This document shows positions 34,226-42,763 of a stretch of 64,000 nucleotides of DNA, one piece after another. Every line of letters begins with the position of its first letter. The first letter of the stretch is position 1. The notes beneath the pieces are model-generated. The model searched no databases, was not told the DNA's origin, and saw nothing but the letters and a program-made list of their open reading frames with translations. The stretch spans positions 4,355-68,354 of the forward strand of contig NZ_JANCOC010000011.1 of assembly GCF_024294905.1 (NCBI RefSeq), written 5' to 3'. The DNA is from Rothia gullae (GTDB taxonomy: Bacteria > Actinomycetota > Actinomycetes > Actinomycetales > Micrococcaceae). A program made the translations under genes and the position numbers.

Positions 34226-35296
34226 CTATGCCGTAACCTCGGGGTTACGGGAGATAACAACCTTCACCACGTTGTGCTCGGCAGCGTGGGTGAACAGGTC
34301 GTAGGCTTCCTCGAACTGGTCGAAAGTGAAGCGGTGGGTTGCCATTGCCTTAGCGTTCAGGCGACCGGAGCGGACCATGTTCAGCAGGTTGCCGACGGTG
34401 TTGCAGTTGACCAGACCCATGTTGATGCGAACGTTAGAGATCCACATGGTGTTCAGGGGCAGCTCAACAGGCTTGCCGTGCACGCCGGCGTTAGCGATGT
34501 TGCCGTAGGGGCGAACAATCTTGGTGCAGGTATTGAAGGTCTGCGGAATACCCACAGCCTCAATTGCCACGTCCACGCCCAGACCGTCGGGGGAGAGGGC
34601 CTTAATCTTCTCGATGAAGTCTGGGTCGCCCGCATTGACCTTATCGGTTGCGCCCAGCTCCAGTGCCTTGTTCATGCGGTTGTCGTCGAAGTCGACGGTG
34701 ATGACTCGGCCGGCACCGCAGAGGTTAGCGGTCATAATCGCGCCCAGCCCCACGGGGCCTGCACCCACGACAGCGACGGTGTCACCGGGCTTGGTGTTGC
34801 CGTTCAGAATACCAATCTCGAAGCCGGTGGGCAGTGCGTCGGTGAGGAAGAGGACGTCCTCATCGGTCAGGCCCTCCGGAACCAGGTGGACCGAGGTCTC
34901 TGCGTAGGGAACACGCACGTACTCTGCTTGGGTGCCGTCAATCATGTAACCGAAAATCCAGCCGACACCACCAACGGTCTGGCAGTGCGAAGGCTGGTTT
35001 GCCTTACAGTAGGAGCACTTACCGCAGCTGGTCACGGCGGGAATGATGATGCGGTCGCCGACTTTCAGATCAGTCACCGCGGAGCCAACCTCGGTAATGG
35101 TACCGACAGCCTCGTGGCCCAGGATGCGTCCGTGGTCCACCTCGGGGCAGTCACCCTTTAGGATGTGCAGGTCAGTACCGCAAATGGTGGTGGTGTCGAC
35201 ACGGGCGATAACGTCCGTGGGCTCAAGAATGGTGGGGTTCGGGACTTCCTCCCAGGCACTCTTCTGGTCGGGGCCGTGGTATACATATGCCTTCAT
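34226..35296 (-). CDS. Zinc-dependent alcohol dehydrogenase (MDR family)
   Basis: A 356-residue NAD(P)-dependent medium-chain dehydrogenase. Catalytic zinc ligands are Cys39 and His61-Glu62 (GHE). The structural zinc site is Cys91, Cys94, Cys97 and Cys105. The nucleotide-binding motif is VGAGPVGLG at about 177-185, followed by ITVDFDDNR with an acidic residue that favours NAD. It resembles alcohol dehydrogenases that oxidise short alcohols, isopropanol or butanediol, but the substrate cannot be fixed. The ATG has AAGAAGGAG upstream. It is transcribed alone. Confidence 0.92.
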   Translation of the reverse strand: MKAYVYHGPDQKSAWEEVPNPTILEPTDVIARVDTTTICGTDLHILKGDCPEVDHGRILGHEAVGTITEVGSAVTDLKVGDRIIIPAVTSCGKCSYCKANQPSHCQTVGGVGWIFGYMIDGTQAEYVRVPYAETSVHLVPEGLTDEDVLFLTDALPTGFEIGILNGNTKPGDTVAVVGAGPVGLGAIMTANLCGAGRVITVDFDDNRMNKALELGATDKVNAGDPDFIEKIKALSPDGLGVDVAIEAVGIPQTFNTCTKIVRPYGNIANAGVHGKPVELPLNTMWISNVRINMGLVNCNTVGNLLNMVRSGRLNAKAMATHRFTFDQFEEAYDLFTHAAEHNVVKVVISRNPEVTA

Positions 35297-35496
35297 GATG
35301 ACTCCTTCTTTGAAGCTCTAATGAGGGTGCAGTGACTGCTTTATCACTACATGTATCAACCCATAAGAAATATTTGATAGGTTGTATTTTCATTAAACCC
35401 GACGTGTTGAATTATGCGCTTTTATTACGCGGAGTGTATCTTTTGGTTCTTTAAACATGAACATGATTCACTTTGGGTATTTAAGACCTGTGAAAA

Positions 35497-35540
35497 ACGC
35501 ACGAGGCGCACCCCCTAAACAGGGATGCGCCTCGTGCGTT
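35497..35540 (-). terminator. Terminator of the anchored-repeat ABC operon
   Basis: ACGCACGAGGCGCA/TGCGCCTCGTGCGT stem followed on the minus strand by TTTT, 50 bases after the permease stop. Confidence 0.85.
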
Positions 35541-35592
35541 TACTCGTGCGTTTAATCGAGGAAAGTTGTATTGAACCCGGGTTGAGCTGGGT

Positions 35593-36447
35593 TTAATTCT
35601 TCAGCTGGGCACGCGCTCGCGAACGAACCGCCGTCACCGCCCACACCAGCACAAAAGCCGCCACCATCGACAGCACAATCGTGCCACCGGTCGGCAGGTT
35701 AAACGCCCACGACAGGTACAAGCCAACAATCGAACAGATACCGCCAAACACCGGCGAGAACACCATCATCGACCCCAGACGGCGGCACGCCAGGCGGGCA
35801 GCCGACGCCGGAATCACCAGAAGCGCCAACACCAGCACATTACCGAGCGTCTGCAAACCCATCACCACAGAAATGGTCACCAGAACGTACAGCACAATGT
35901 CCAGGGCAAGCACCGGCAGGCCCATCGCGCGGGCACTCTCACGGTCCAGGCTGACCGTCACAATCTGGCGGTGGAACAGCCACAACACCAGCAGAATAAC
36001 GGCACCCATAATCGCGGCCTGGGTAATGTCCTCATTCGAAACACCCACGATCGAGCCGAACAAGAAATCCTGCACCGACCCCGAATAGCCCGGAGCCAAC
36101 GAAATAATCACAATACCCAACGCAAAAGACGCCGCGAAGAAAATACCAATCACAGAATCCTCGCGTAGCCGCTGATTCTGGCTAAAAATAGCCACCAGAA
36201 TAGCCGTCATCACGCCCGCAGTTAGACCGCCCATGACCAGGTTGCCGCCCAGCACGAACGCCACCGCAAGACCCGGAAACACCGAGTGCGCTACCGCATC
36301 GCCAATGAAGACCATGCCGCGCATCAGCACGTGGCAGCCCACCACACCGGTAACCACCGACGCGAGCAGCACCGCCGCCAGGGCGCGCGGAAGGAACGCC
36401 AGAGACGGGTTGAACAGGTCGGCAAGAAAATCGATAGGAGTAATCAA
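35593..36447 (-). CDS. ABC transporter permease, metal (Zn/Mn) family, anchored-repeat type
   Basis: A 284-residue permease with about eight spans of the ABC-3 (ZnuB/MntB) family: LMRGMVFIGDAVAHSVFPGLA near the start and SLDRESARAMGLPV as the coupling loop. It forms the channel for zinc or manganese uptake with the ATPase, whose stop it overlaps by four bases. In actinobacteria this type is encoded with surface-anchored repeat proteins, as here. The metal itself is inferred from the family and from a Zur-like box in the operon promoter. Confidence 0.92.
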   Translation of the reverse strand: MITPIDFLADLFNPSLAFLPRALAAVLLASVVTGVVGCHVLMRGMVFIGDAVAHSVFPGLAVAFVLGGNLVMGGLTAGVMTAILVAIFSQNQRLREDSVIGIFFAASFALGIVIISLAPGYSGSVQDFLFGSIVGVSNEDITQAAIMGAVILLVLWLFHRQIVTVSLDRESARAMGLPVLALDIVLYVLVTISVVMGLQTLGNVLVLALLVIPASAARLACRRLGSMMVFSPVFGGICSIVGLYLSWAFNLPTGGTIVLSMVAAFVLVWAVTAVRSRARAQLKN

Positions 36448-37322
36448 CGGGCACCCCCGGTAGAAGCAGTATGGGTGGGGGAGAGAGAAGAGTCAGAAGC
36501 GCAGGAATCCGGCAGCTCGTGGCCGTACTCATCTAACGCACCACCGGCACAAATGAAGCCCGTGCGGGCGTGGCCCTGCGCCTCCTCAATATCGTGACCG
36601 TGCAACCACGTATGCAGCTGATCCAAGCTAAAGGAGTCCGCCGGACCATCCAGGTGAATATTGCCGCGCACACCGCACAGACGCGAGCAGGACTCACGCG
36701 CCGCCAGCATGTCGTGCGTAGACATCAGAATCGTGATACCCTCACCAGCCAACTCACGGTACAGGCGAGTCAGGGTGGTCTGGGTCGGCGCGTCTACACC
36801 CGTAAACGGCTCATCCAACAGCAGCAGGGAGGGGTTCGCCGCCAAAGCGCGCGCCAAAAGAACCCTCTGACGCTGACCACCGGAAAGCTCCGCAATGGAA
36901 GCATCCTGCAGGTGCAGAACATCGGTGCGTTCCATTGCCGAAAAAACCTGCACCCAATCCTTCTTCGCCGGGCGGCGGAAGAACCCAATCTCACGCACGC
37001 GACCGGTCATCACCGTATCCTTAATGGTCAGCGGAAAATCCCACTGAAACTGGTGCTTCTGCGGCACATAACCAATATGCGCACGGGCCACACGCGGCGA
37101 CTCACCCAGCACCCGAACCTGACCGGACGCCGGGCGAATCAGACCCAAAATGGTGCGCAGCAGCGTGGTCTTACCGGCACCATTAGCACCAATCAGACCC
37201 GCAAACTCGCCGCGCTCCAGGGTCAGGGACAGATCCTTGAGGATGGAACGGCGCGCGTAGCCGGCGTACAGGTTCGAAATTTCAAGAACAGGTTCAGTAC
37301 CCGCTGTTACCGATGCGCTCAC
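36444..37322 (-). CDS. ABC transporter ATP-binding protein, metal family, anchored-repeat type
   Basis: A 292-residue ATPase. Walker A is GANGAGKTT (about 43-51), signature LSGGQRQRV (about 145), Walker B LLLLDEPF (about 168) and the switch histidine lies in STHDM. A poorly conserved C-terminal extension of about 50 residues follows. It energises the permease downstream and overlaps the genes on both sides by four bases, so the three are translationally coupled. Confidence 0.93.
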   Translation of the reverse strand: MSASVTAGTEPVLEISNLYAGYARRSILKDLSLTLERGEFAGLIGANGAGKTTLLRTILGLIRPASGQVRVLGESPRVARAHIGYVPQKHQFQWDFPLTIKDTVMTGRVREIGFFRRPAKKDWVQVFSAMERTDVLHLQDASIAELSGGQRQRVLLARALAANPSLLLLDEPFTGVDAPTQTTLTRLYRELAGEGITILMSTHDMLAARESCSRLCGVRGNIHLDGPADSFSLDQLHTWLHGHDIEEAQGHARTGFICAGGALDEYGHELPDSCASDSSLSPTHTASTGGAR

Positions 37323-38383
37323 GAACGGTCACCGCGCACTTCATCCAGAGCCTCACGCTGTGCGGAGGAGCGGCGACGGAACGAAAGGAACGCGCCCACG
37401 GCAATCACGGCTGCCACGCCTGCGGCAATAGCACCCCAGGGGATAGTGAACTCTGCCTTGTAACCGCTCTGGTCACTCGCTGCGGCGGCAGAAGAAGAAC
37501 CGGACGCCTGAGAAGTAGAAGAAGCCGAACCCGAGGATGCAGAACCCGAGGAACCGCGGGCCTGCGCCTCCATCGCGTACAGGGCATCAGCGCTCGCAGA
37601 ATCACCCACCGCAAACTTCAGGTAGCGAGTATCAGACACGGTCGAACCGTCAGACAGCTCAGCGCTTGCGGTGACCTTCAGCAGGTACTCTCCGGGGGCG
37701 GTGAACACCCAGTTCGCGTGGGTGTGAGTGTTCTTCTCCACCCATAGCTTCTGCGGCTCACTCTTGGTCGAGGACCACAGCACCTGCGGTGCCGAGAAGT
37801 TGCCGTTCTCCAGGTACAGGCTGAACGTGCCGGGGCCGCTCACCTGCTCCAGGGTCAGGTTCACGCCGCGGTTCAGCTTGGACACCAGATACGGATCCTG
37901 AGTGGTCCAACCCGGCCAGATCACGCCCTTAGCTTCGGTCTGCGGAATCACGTACACCTTAGAGCCGGCGGGCGCACCCACGAAGGAGTAGCGCGGGTCG
38001 TTCGGCACCTCAAGGATCGCCTGATCGCTACCGCGGTAGATGACCTCGTCCATGCTGCGCCATACGGGGGTTTCGCGGTGGTCGTCGTGGAGCATGAGCT
38101 CAAACTTGCCGTTGTTGAAACGAGGGCCCATATCCACGTGACCGGCAGAAATTTCGGTGCGGCCGGATGCGACCGGCTGCTCCGCAGACAGGGTCTGGGT
38201 GAGGGCACGCTCGCCGCGGCTGAGGTTGCTGTCGCTCGGCTGAGCCGATGCGCTCTCAGTGGTTGCCGGGGTGGTCTCCGCGTGTGCTACACCCTGGGGT
38301 GCGAGCATGAGGCTGACGCCCAGAGCCAGGGCGGGCAGCGCGCGGCTACGTGAGGAGCGGGAGGGGGTGGTTGGGTTCATCAT
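37319..38383 (-). CDS. Surface protein with one actinobacterial anchored repeat and C-terminal membrane anchor
   Basis: A 354-residue secreted protein. A signal peptide (about 1-35, ending AHA) is followed by one actinobacterial surface-anchored repeat (about 77-265): SAGHVDMGPRFNNGKFEL at the start, GVIWPGWTTQDPY in the middle and HTHANWVFTAPGEYLLKV at the end. A Ser-rich linker (280-310) leads to a membrane span (about 317-337) and basic tail. No LPxTG is present, so it stays in the membrane. It lies between the substrate-binding and ATPase genes and probably presents metal to the importer. Family assignment is to the TIGR03769/TIGR03773 type. Confidence 0.88.
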   Translation of the reverse strand: MMNPTTPSRSSRSRALPALALGVSLMLAPQGVAHAETTPATTESASAQPSDSNLSRGERALTQTLSAEQPVASGRTEISAGHVDMGPRFNNGKFELMLHDDHRETPVWRSMDEVIYRGSDQAILEVPNDPRYSFVGAPAGSKVYVIPQTEAKGVIWPGWTTQDPYLVSKLNRGVNLTLEQVSGPGTFSLYLENGNFSAPQVLWSSTKSEPQKLWVEKNTHTHANWVFTAPGEYLLKVTASAELSDGSTVSDTRYLKFAVGDSASADALYAMEAQARGSSGSASSGSASSTSQASGSSSAAAASDQSGYKAEFTIPWGAIAAGVAAVIAVGAFLSFRRRSSAQREALDEVRGDRS

Positions 38384-38476
38384 GAGGACTTCCTTGGATC
38401 CTGACCGAAACGGTGTGTGAAAGATTATCTATATGCTGATGCGGCTATATGAACTTGTGGGGAGCCTAAAACCGGG

Positions 38477-40228
38477 TTATGAAGTGCTTGCCTCCGAGCA
38501 GCTAGCATCCGAAGAATCGCCGCCAGAACTAGCCCCCGAGCACAGCGCAATCGTGTGAGCATTCGCCAGCATCATCTGCGCGTAGTGAGGAGCCTGCGCA
38601 TCCAGGGTATCCGAATAGAGCACCCCGGTACGCACCTGAGCCTCCCGAGCCAGCTCCGTCAGAACTGGTGAACGCATCGCCGTGGACTTATCCAGATAAA
38701 TCGCTGGAACCTTCAAATCCTCGACCGTGCGACGCAGACGCTGACGCTGCTGAATGCTCGGCTCGCCGCTGGCGCTGGCACTCACAAAACCGGCAATGTG
38801 CAACCCGTAGGTGCTCGCCAGGTAGCGGTAGCCGTCGTGCGTGGTGACCAGGTTGCGTGCCGACTCCGGCAGGCCTCCGTAGACCTGACGCAGCTGAGCG
38901 TCCAGGGAGTCAAGCTCCTTCATGACCTGCTCGGTGCGGGTCGCGTACTCGCTCGCACCCCCCGGGTCGGCGGAGGTGAGTGCGTCACGGATGACCTGCA
39001 CGCTTGCTTTCGTGTTCGGCACCGAATGCCAAATGTGCGGGTCGATTTCGCCGTGCACGTGCTTGCCCAGAACGGCCTGCGCCAGCAGATACACTTGACC
39101 GCGATGCTCCGAAGCACCCGAACGCAGGAAACGGTAGCTGCCGCCGGCGGGCACCTCCTGCAGAGTGCGGGAGGGAACCGCGACCACGGTGCGGTTCAGT
39201 TCGTACTCTACGGCGCCCTGGGAGGAATCCGCGCGAAGCACGAGCCTGCCGTCGCCGGTGCGTGCCGTAATATCGGCGTGACCTGCGGAAAGAACCTTGA
39301 TGTCTGAGGCTGAAACGTTCTGTTCCTTCGCCAGACGGTCCACCAGCTGTTGCGGGTCACGACCGACCGCGCAGTACAGGGTGCCGCGCGAAGAACGCAC
39401 CGACTCCGGCGCATTGACCGCTGTGGCGCTCAGCTCGATGGCGTACTCGCCGGCATCACTAAACGCCCACGATAGGTGCGTATGCGCCTGCAACGGAAGC
39501 TCCAGCGAACCCATATCGCCGGTACGGATCGCGGTGTCCCCCTCACGGGTGAGGTTCACGCCGCGCGCATGCGAATCGCACAGCATCTCCACCGCGCCGA
39601 AGGTCTGCGTAATGAACGCCGCCAACTGCGCATTCGACGAATCGGTAGAGGTGCGCGCCCGCACGCTCTGCACTTCAAAGCGCATGCCTGCATCCGAAGA
39701 GTCAACGGGGGCGGACTCATTCTGCCCGCCCTCTTCAACGCGCAAACCCAGCCAGATGGAGTCCAGGGAGGCATCCTCAACAATGGCTTCCAGCTTGCCG
39801 CCGTACTGCTCAATCTTCTCTGCAACCGCCACGGACACAACACCTGCGGGCAGGTTCGCCTCAACCATTTTGCTGAGCTTACGCTGCTCCAGAAGCAGAC
39901 CGTTCGTCAGAGCGCAGCGGGCGTAGGCGACATCGCGGATATCGCGCAGGCTAGGCTCATACGAGTGCGGATCAGCACCGGCAGGCACCAGGGAGTGCAC
40001 GCTGGCGCGGTCGCCGGCAATCTGCTGCGCCAAGTCCGCCAGGATTGGGGTCGTGGCGACCACGCGCATCCGGTCGGAGGAGGCGTTCACGGTGCTGGCG
40101 CATCCGCTCAAGGCGAAGGCACCAGCCCCCACCCCCGCACCCACCACGATACGGGAGGCGAGGGTGAGGGCAGTTCGCCGACTATAAGCGTGTGCGCGGT
40201 TGCCGGTATGCCCGCTATGCGGTGTCAC
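38477..40228 (-). CDS. Metal ABC transporter substrate-binding lipoprotein with inserted anchored repeat
   Basis: A 583-residue lipoprotein. A Tat-like/lipoprotein signal ends in ALSGC (Cys43). A ZnuA-type N-terminal half (about 53-150) contains His88 in ADPHSYEPS. An insertion of about 240 residues follows (about 150-385) that carries pieces of the anchored repeat (QAHTHLSWAFSDAGEY and LSAGHADITART). The C-terminal half resumes at DPHIWHS (His398, His401) and includes THDGYRY (His464). A binding protein split by a surface repeat is characteristic of the TIGR03772 type. It would deliver metal to the permease. Its start overlaps the upstream surface gene by 14 bases. Confidence 0.9.
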   Translation of the reverse strand: MTPHSGHTGNRAHAYSRRTALTLASRIVVGAGVGAGAFALSGCASTVNASSDRMRVVATTPILADLAQQIAGDRASVHSLVPAGADPHSYEPSLRDIRDVAYARCALTNGLLLEQRKLSKMVEANLPAGVVSVAVAEKIEQYGGKLEAIVEDASLDSIWLGLRVEEGGQNESAPVDSSDAGMRFEVQSVRARTSTDSSNAQLAAFITQTFGAVEMLCDSHARGVNLTREGDTAIRTGDMGSLELPLQAHTHLSWAFSDAGEYAIELSATAVNAPESVRSSRGTLYCAVGRDPQQLVDRLAKEQNVSASDIKVLSAGHADITARTGDGRLVLRADSSQGAVEYELNRTVVAVPSRTLQEVPAGGSYRFLRSGASEHRGQVYLLAQAVLGKHVHGEIDPHIWHSVPNTKASVQVIRDALTSADPGGASEYATRTEQVMKELDSLDAQLRQVYGGLPESARNLVTTHDGYRYLASTYGLHIAGFVSASASGEPSIQQRQRLRRTVEDLKVPAIYLDKSTAMRSPVLTELAREAQVRTGVLYSDTLDAQAPHYAQMMLANAHTIALCSGASSGGDSSDASCSEASTS

Positions 40229-42488
40229 CGCTGCGGCCCTTTCGACGTGCCGAACGCAGAATCATGGCACCGAGTGCCAACGCCAGAATGGAGGTGCTGA
40301 CCACGAACGGGTCGATAACCACACCGGTGTTCGGCAACTTACCTGCCGCGGCTGCCTTCTGGGCGTTGGCGAGTTCCTGACTGGTCAGGGCGCAATCCTC
40401 ACCGGAGGCGGTCTTACCGACGATGCGCACCTTGGATCCGTCGGGTTTGGTGACGATGCCGGTGGCTTCGTCGACGGTGCCGTTGACGGGGTTCTTTGCA
40501 GTGCTCTTCCCGCCGCCGTCCTGCTTGGCTTCTGCCCCACCCTGCACGTTGTTGCTTGCCGGGGCGTTATCGGGGTTGCCGACGGTGAAGTGCAGAACCG
40601 ATTCGCTACTGACCTGCTGGCCATTTTTCAGGCGTGCCGTCCAGCCGATGGTCACGGTGTAGCGACCCTCAGCGGTGAACACCCAGTTGCTGTGCTGGTG
40701 GGTGTTTGCGGGCACCTGGAAGGAGCCGCCGCTACGCGAATTGAAGACCTGCTGACCGGCGGAACCGAAGTTGCCGGAGAGGAAGGTGAACATCGTGCCG
40801 GGGCCCTCAAAACCGTTGAGACTCATGGTGACGGGGCCGTCGAGCTGCTTAAGCAGTTCGGGGTCCTGGGTGCTCCAGCCGAGCCAGGGCACGCCCTGCT
40901 GCTGGGTTGCACCGATCATGTGCACGGGGGTGCCTGCCGGGGCGATGTTCTCCATGCCTGCGGGCAAGTTGATCTTCGCGGCGTCGTTGAGTACGAACTC
41001 GAGAGCGCCGGGGGAGACGTGGCGGGCGGGGCTGGTGCGGTCGTCCTTCACGCTACTGGTGAGGTTGCCGCCGTTGAGGATCGGGCCTACGTCGAAGTGG
41101 CCGTGGGTGACTTCTTCACGGCCGCTGTGCTCGGCGGTGTTGACCACGGCGAGGGTGGGGATGCTGGTCGGTGCCTGGGCTGCCTGGTTGCTCTGCTTGT
41201 TGTCCTTCTGAGCGTCCTTGCTGTCCTTGGCATCTTCGGCGGGAACCTCGGTGGGGATGCACTGCTGGTTCATGCTGCCGGGCAGGCCGGAGGACAGCAC
41301 ACCGTTGCCGGTAATGCCGCCGCCGTTGCTGGGTGCGCTGATGTTCTGGGCGTTGGAGCCCTTCACACTGGATCCCTTCGCGCTGGTGGCATTGCCGTCC
41401 TTGTTTTCACCCTTGGCAGAGCCGTTATTGGTGTTGTTGGTGCCGATAATAGCGGTTACACCGGATCCGCCCTGGGATGCCTGCTCACCATTCGCTGCCG
41501 CCTTTGCGCCGTTCGGGTCGGTCACCTGCGCGGCGTTCTGACCGTTCACGGATCCATCCACGCGGCGAATACCGGTGGATGCGCTCGCCTGTGCAGAAGC
41601 GCTCGCCTCAGCACTTGCGGAGGTAGATGCACTGGGGCTGCTGGTGGCGCTCTCGGTGGCGGTGGTGCTTGCCTCGCTCGTGGCGTCCTTGGTTGCTTCC
41701 TTTGCGGCATTCTGCTCGTTCAGGAGCTTGAAGCCGTCCTCAGCGTTAGTGCCCACGGCGATGGTGTAGGTCGCCTCGGAGCTGACCGGGGTGCCGTCGG
41801 CAAGGGTTGCGGTGGCGCGGAACGTCAGCTGGTAGATGCCTGCGCGGGTGAATGCCCAACTGAGGTGCTCGTGGCCGCCAGCGGTGATGGTGTGCGGTGC
41901 GAGCTGGTCGTTGGTGCTGAAGACGCGCGGGTTGTCGCGGCCGGATTCGGTGAAGACTTCGGCACGGCCGCCTTCGGGTACGCTGCTGCGCACGAGTTCA
42001 AGGTTGATGGTGTTGTTCTTGAGCGCGCCGGGGCGGATTCCTTCCGCACCGAGACCGGGGTAGAGCAGGCCGCGGGTGCGGGTGGAGGGAATGTAGAAGA
42101 TGTCGGTGCCTTCGGGGGCAATGTAGTCGTAGCCTGCTACGACGTTGGTGTGTGCATCCTCGACGTCGGGCAGGTGGAAGACGGTGCGGGCGGGGTTGAA
42201 TCGTCCCTGCTTGCCGGGGGCGGTGTCTGCGAGGGTGCCGAGGGTAAACTGGTTGCCGTCGAGGAAGGCGTTGAGCATTTCGGTGTGTACGCCCGCGATG
42301 ACATAGTCACCTTCGTAGTTGACGTAACCGCGCGACTCGGTGCCTGCCTGGGTGCCGGTCTGGTTTTCCTGCGCCTGTGCGGCGGTGAAGGTGCCGACCT
42401 GGGGGAGGGCGAGGGGTGCCCCGAGTGCGAGCGTGCATCCGAGGGTGGTTGCGCTGAGTAGGCTCAGGGGTTTGGTGCGTCCTTGCAT
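40215..42488 (-). CDS. LPNTG-anchored surface protein with two anchored repeats
   Basis: A 757-residue secreted protein. The signal peptide spans about 1-37. Two actinobacterial surface-anchored repeats are visible (about 45-245 and 425-625), each ending in the HxHLSWAF or HSNWVF segment. They are joined by a Ser/Ala-rich and Asn/Gly-rich low-complexity linker. The C-terminus has LPNTG, a hydrophobic span and RRKGR, a sortase sorting signal. The frame opens 60 codons earlier, but AAGGAG lies six bases before the ATG at 42488. It is the first gene of the importer operon and is probably wall-attached. Confidence 0.88.
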   Translation of the reverse strand: MQGRTKPLSLLSATTLGCTLALGAPLALPQVGTFTAAQAQENQTGTQAGTESRGYVNYEGDYVIAGVHTEMLNAFLDGNQFTLGTLADTAPGKQGRFNPARTVFHLPDVEDAHTNVVAGYDYIAPEGTDIFYIPSTRTRGLLYPGLGAEGIRPGALKNNTINLELVRSSVPEGGRAEVFTESGRDNPRVFSTNDQLAPHTITAGGHEHLSWAFTRAGIYQLTFRATATLADGTPVSSEATYTIAVGTNAEDGFKLLNEQNAAKEATKDATSEASTTATESATSSPSASTSASAEASASAQASASTGIRRVDGSVNGQNAAQVTDPNGAKAAANGEQASQGGSGVTAIIGTNNTNNGSAKGENKDGNATSAKGSSVKGSNAQNISAPSNGGGITGNGVLSSGLPGSMNQQCIPTEVPAEDAKDSKDAQKDNKQSNQAAQAPTSIPTLAVVNTAEHSGREEVTHGHFDVGPILNGGNLTSSVKDDRTSPARHVSPGALEFVLNDAAKINLPAGMENIAPAGTPVHMIGATQQQGVPWLGWSTQDPELLKQLDGPVTMSLNGFEGPGTMFTFLSGNFGSAGQQVFNSRSGGSFQVPANTHQHSNWVFTAEGRYTVTIGWTARLKNGQQVSSESVLHFTVGNPDNAPASNNVQGGAEAKQDGGGKSTAKNPVNGTVDEATGIVTKPDGSKVRIVGKTASGEDCALTSQELANAQKAAAAGKLPNTGVVIDPFVVSTSILALALGAMILRSARRKGRSGDTA

Positions 42489-42660
42489 GGTGGCTCCTTG
42501 GATGACTGCTCGTTGGCTAGCGCGTTGCCCGATGTTTTCGGGGCTTACCCGGTGCTGGGTCCGGCGGCCTGTTGCCGTTTTCTCCCCTGCGTCCGGGGTG
42601 CGCTCTGCCGTGTTTTTCTCTTTGTGGATGTATGCGGTGTGCGTTTTTGGGCGGACCTCG

Positions 42661-42748
42661 GCGCACACGTGTTTCTGAGAATCACTATACTCAGTTATGC
42701 TCTAAATGACAATTATTTGCAAAAGAGCTACTCTAAGAAATAGAAAAA
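42661..42748. promoter_or_regulatory. Divergent promoter with Zur-like box
   Basis: TGACAATTATTTGCA at 42707-42721 matches the actinobacterial Zur pattern TGAAAATGATTTTCA at 12 of 15 positions. A CTGAG-N10-CTCAG palindrome overlapping TATACT lies just left (about 42675-42694). The region is A/T-rich and separates the importer operon from the 986-residue surface protein, so one repressor could control both. Confidence 0.5.
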
Positions 42749-42763
42749 ATGAGAAAGGTTGTC

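Noticed and set aside
40200..42461. 753-codon plus-strand frame opposite the LPNTG surface gene
   Set aside because: Gly/Val/Ala-rich antisense shadow; no ribosome-binding site and no domain.
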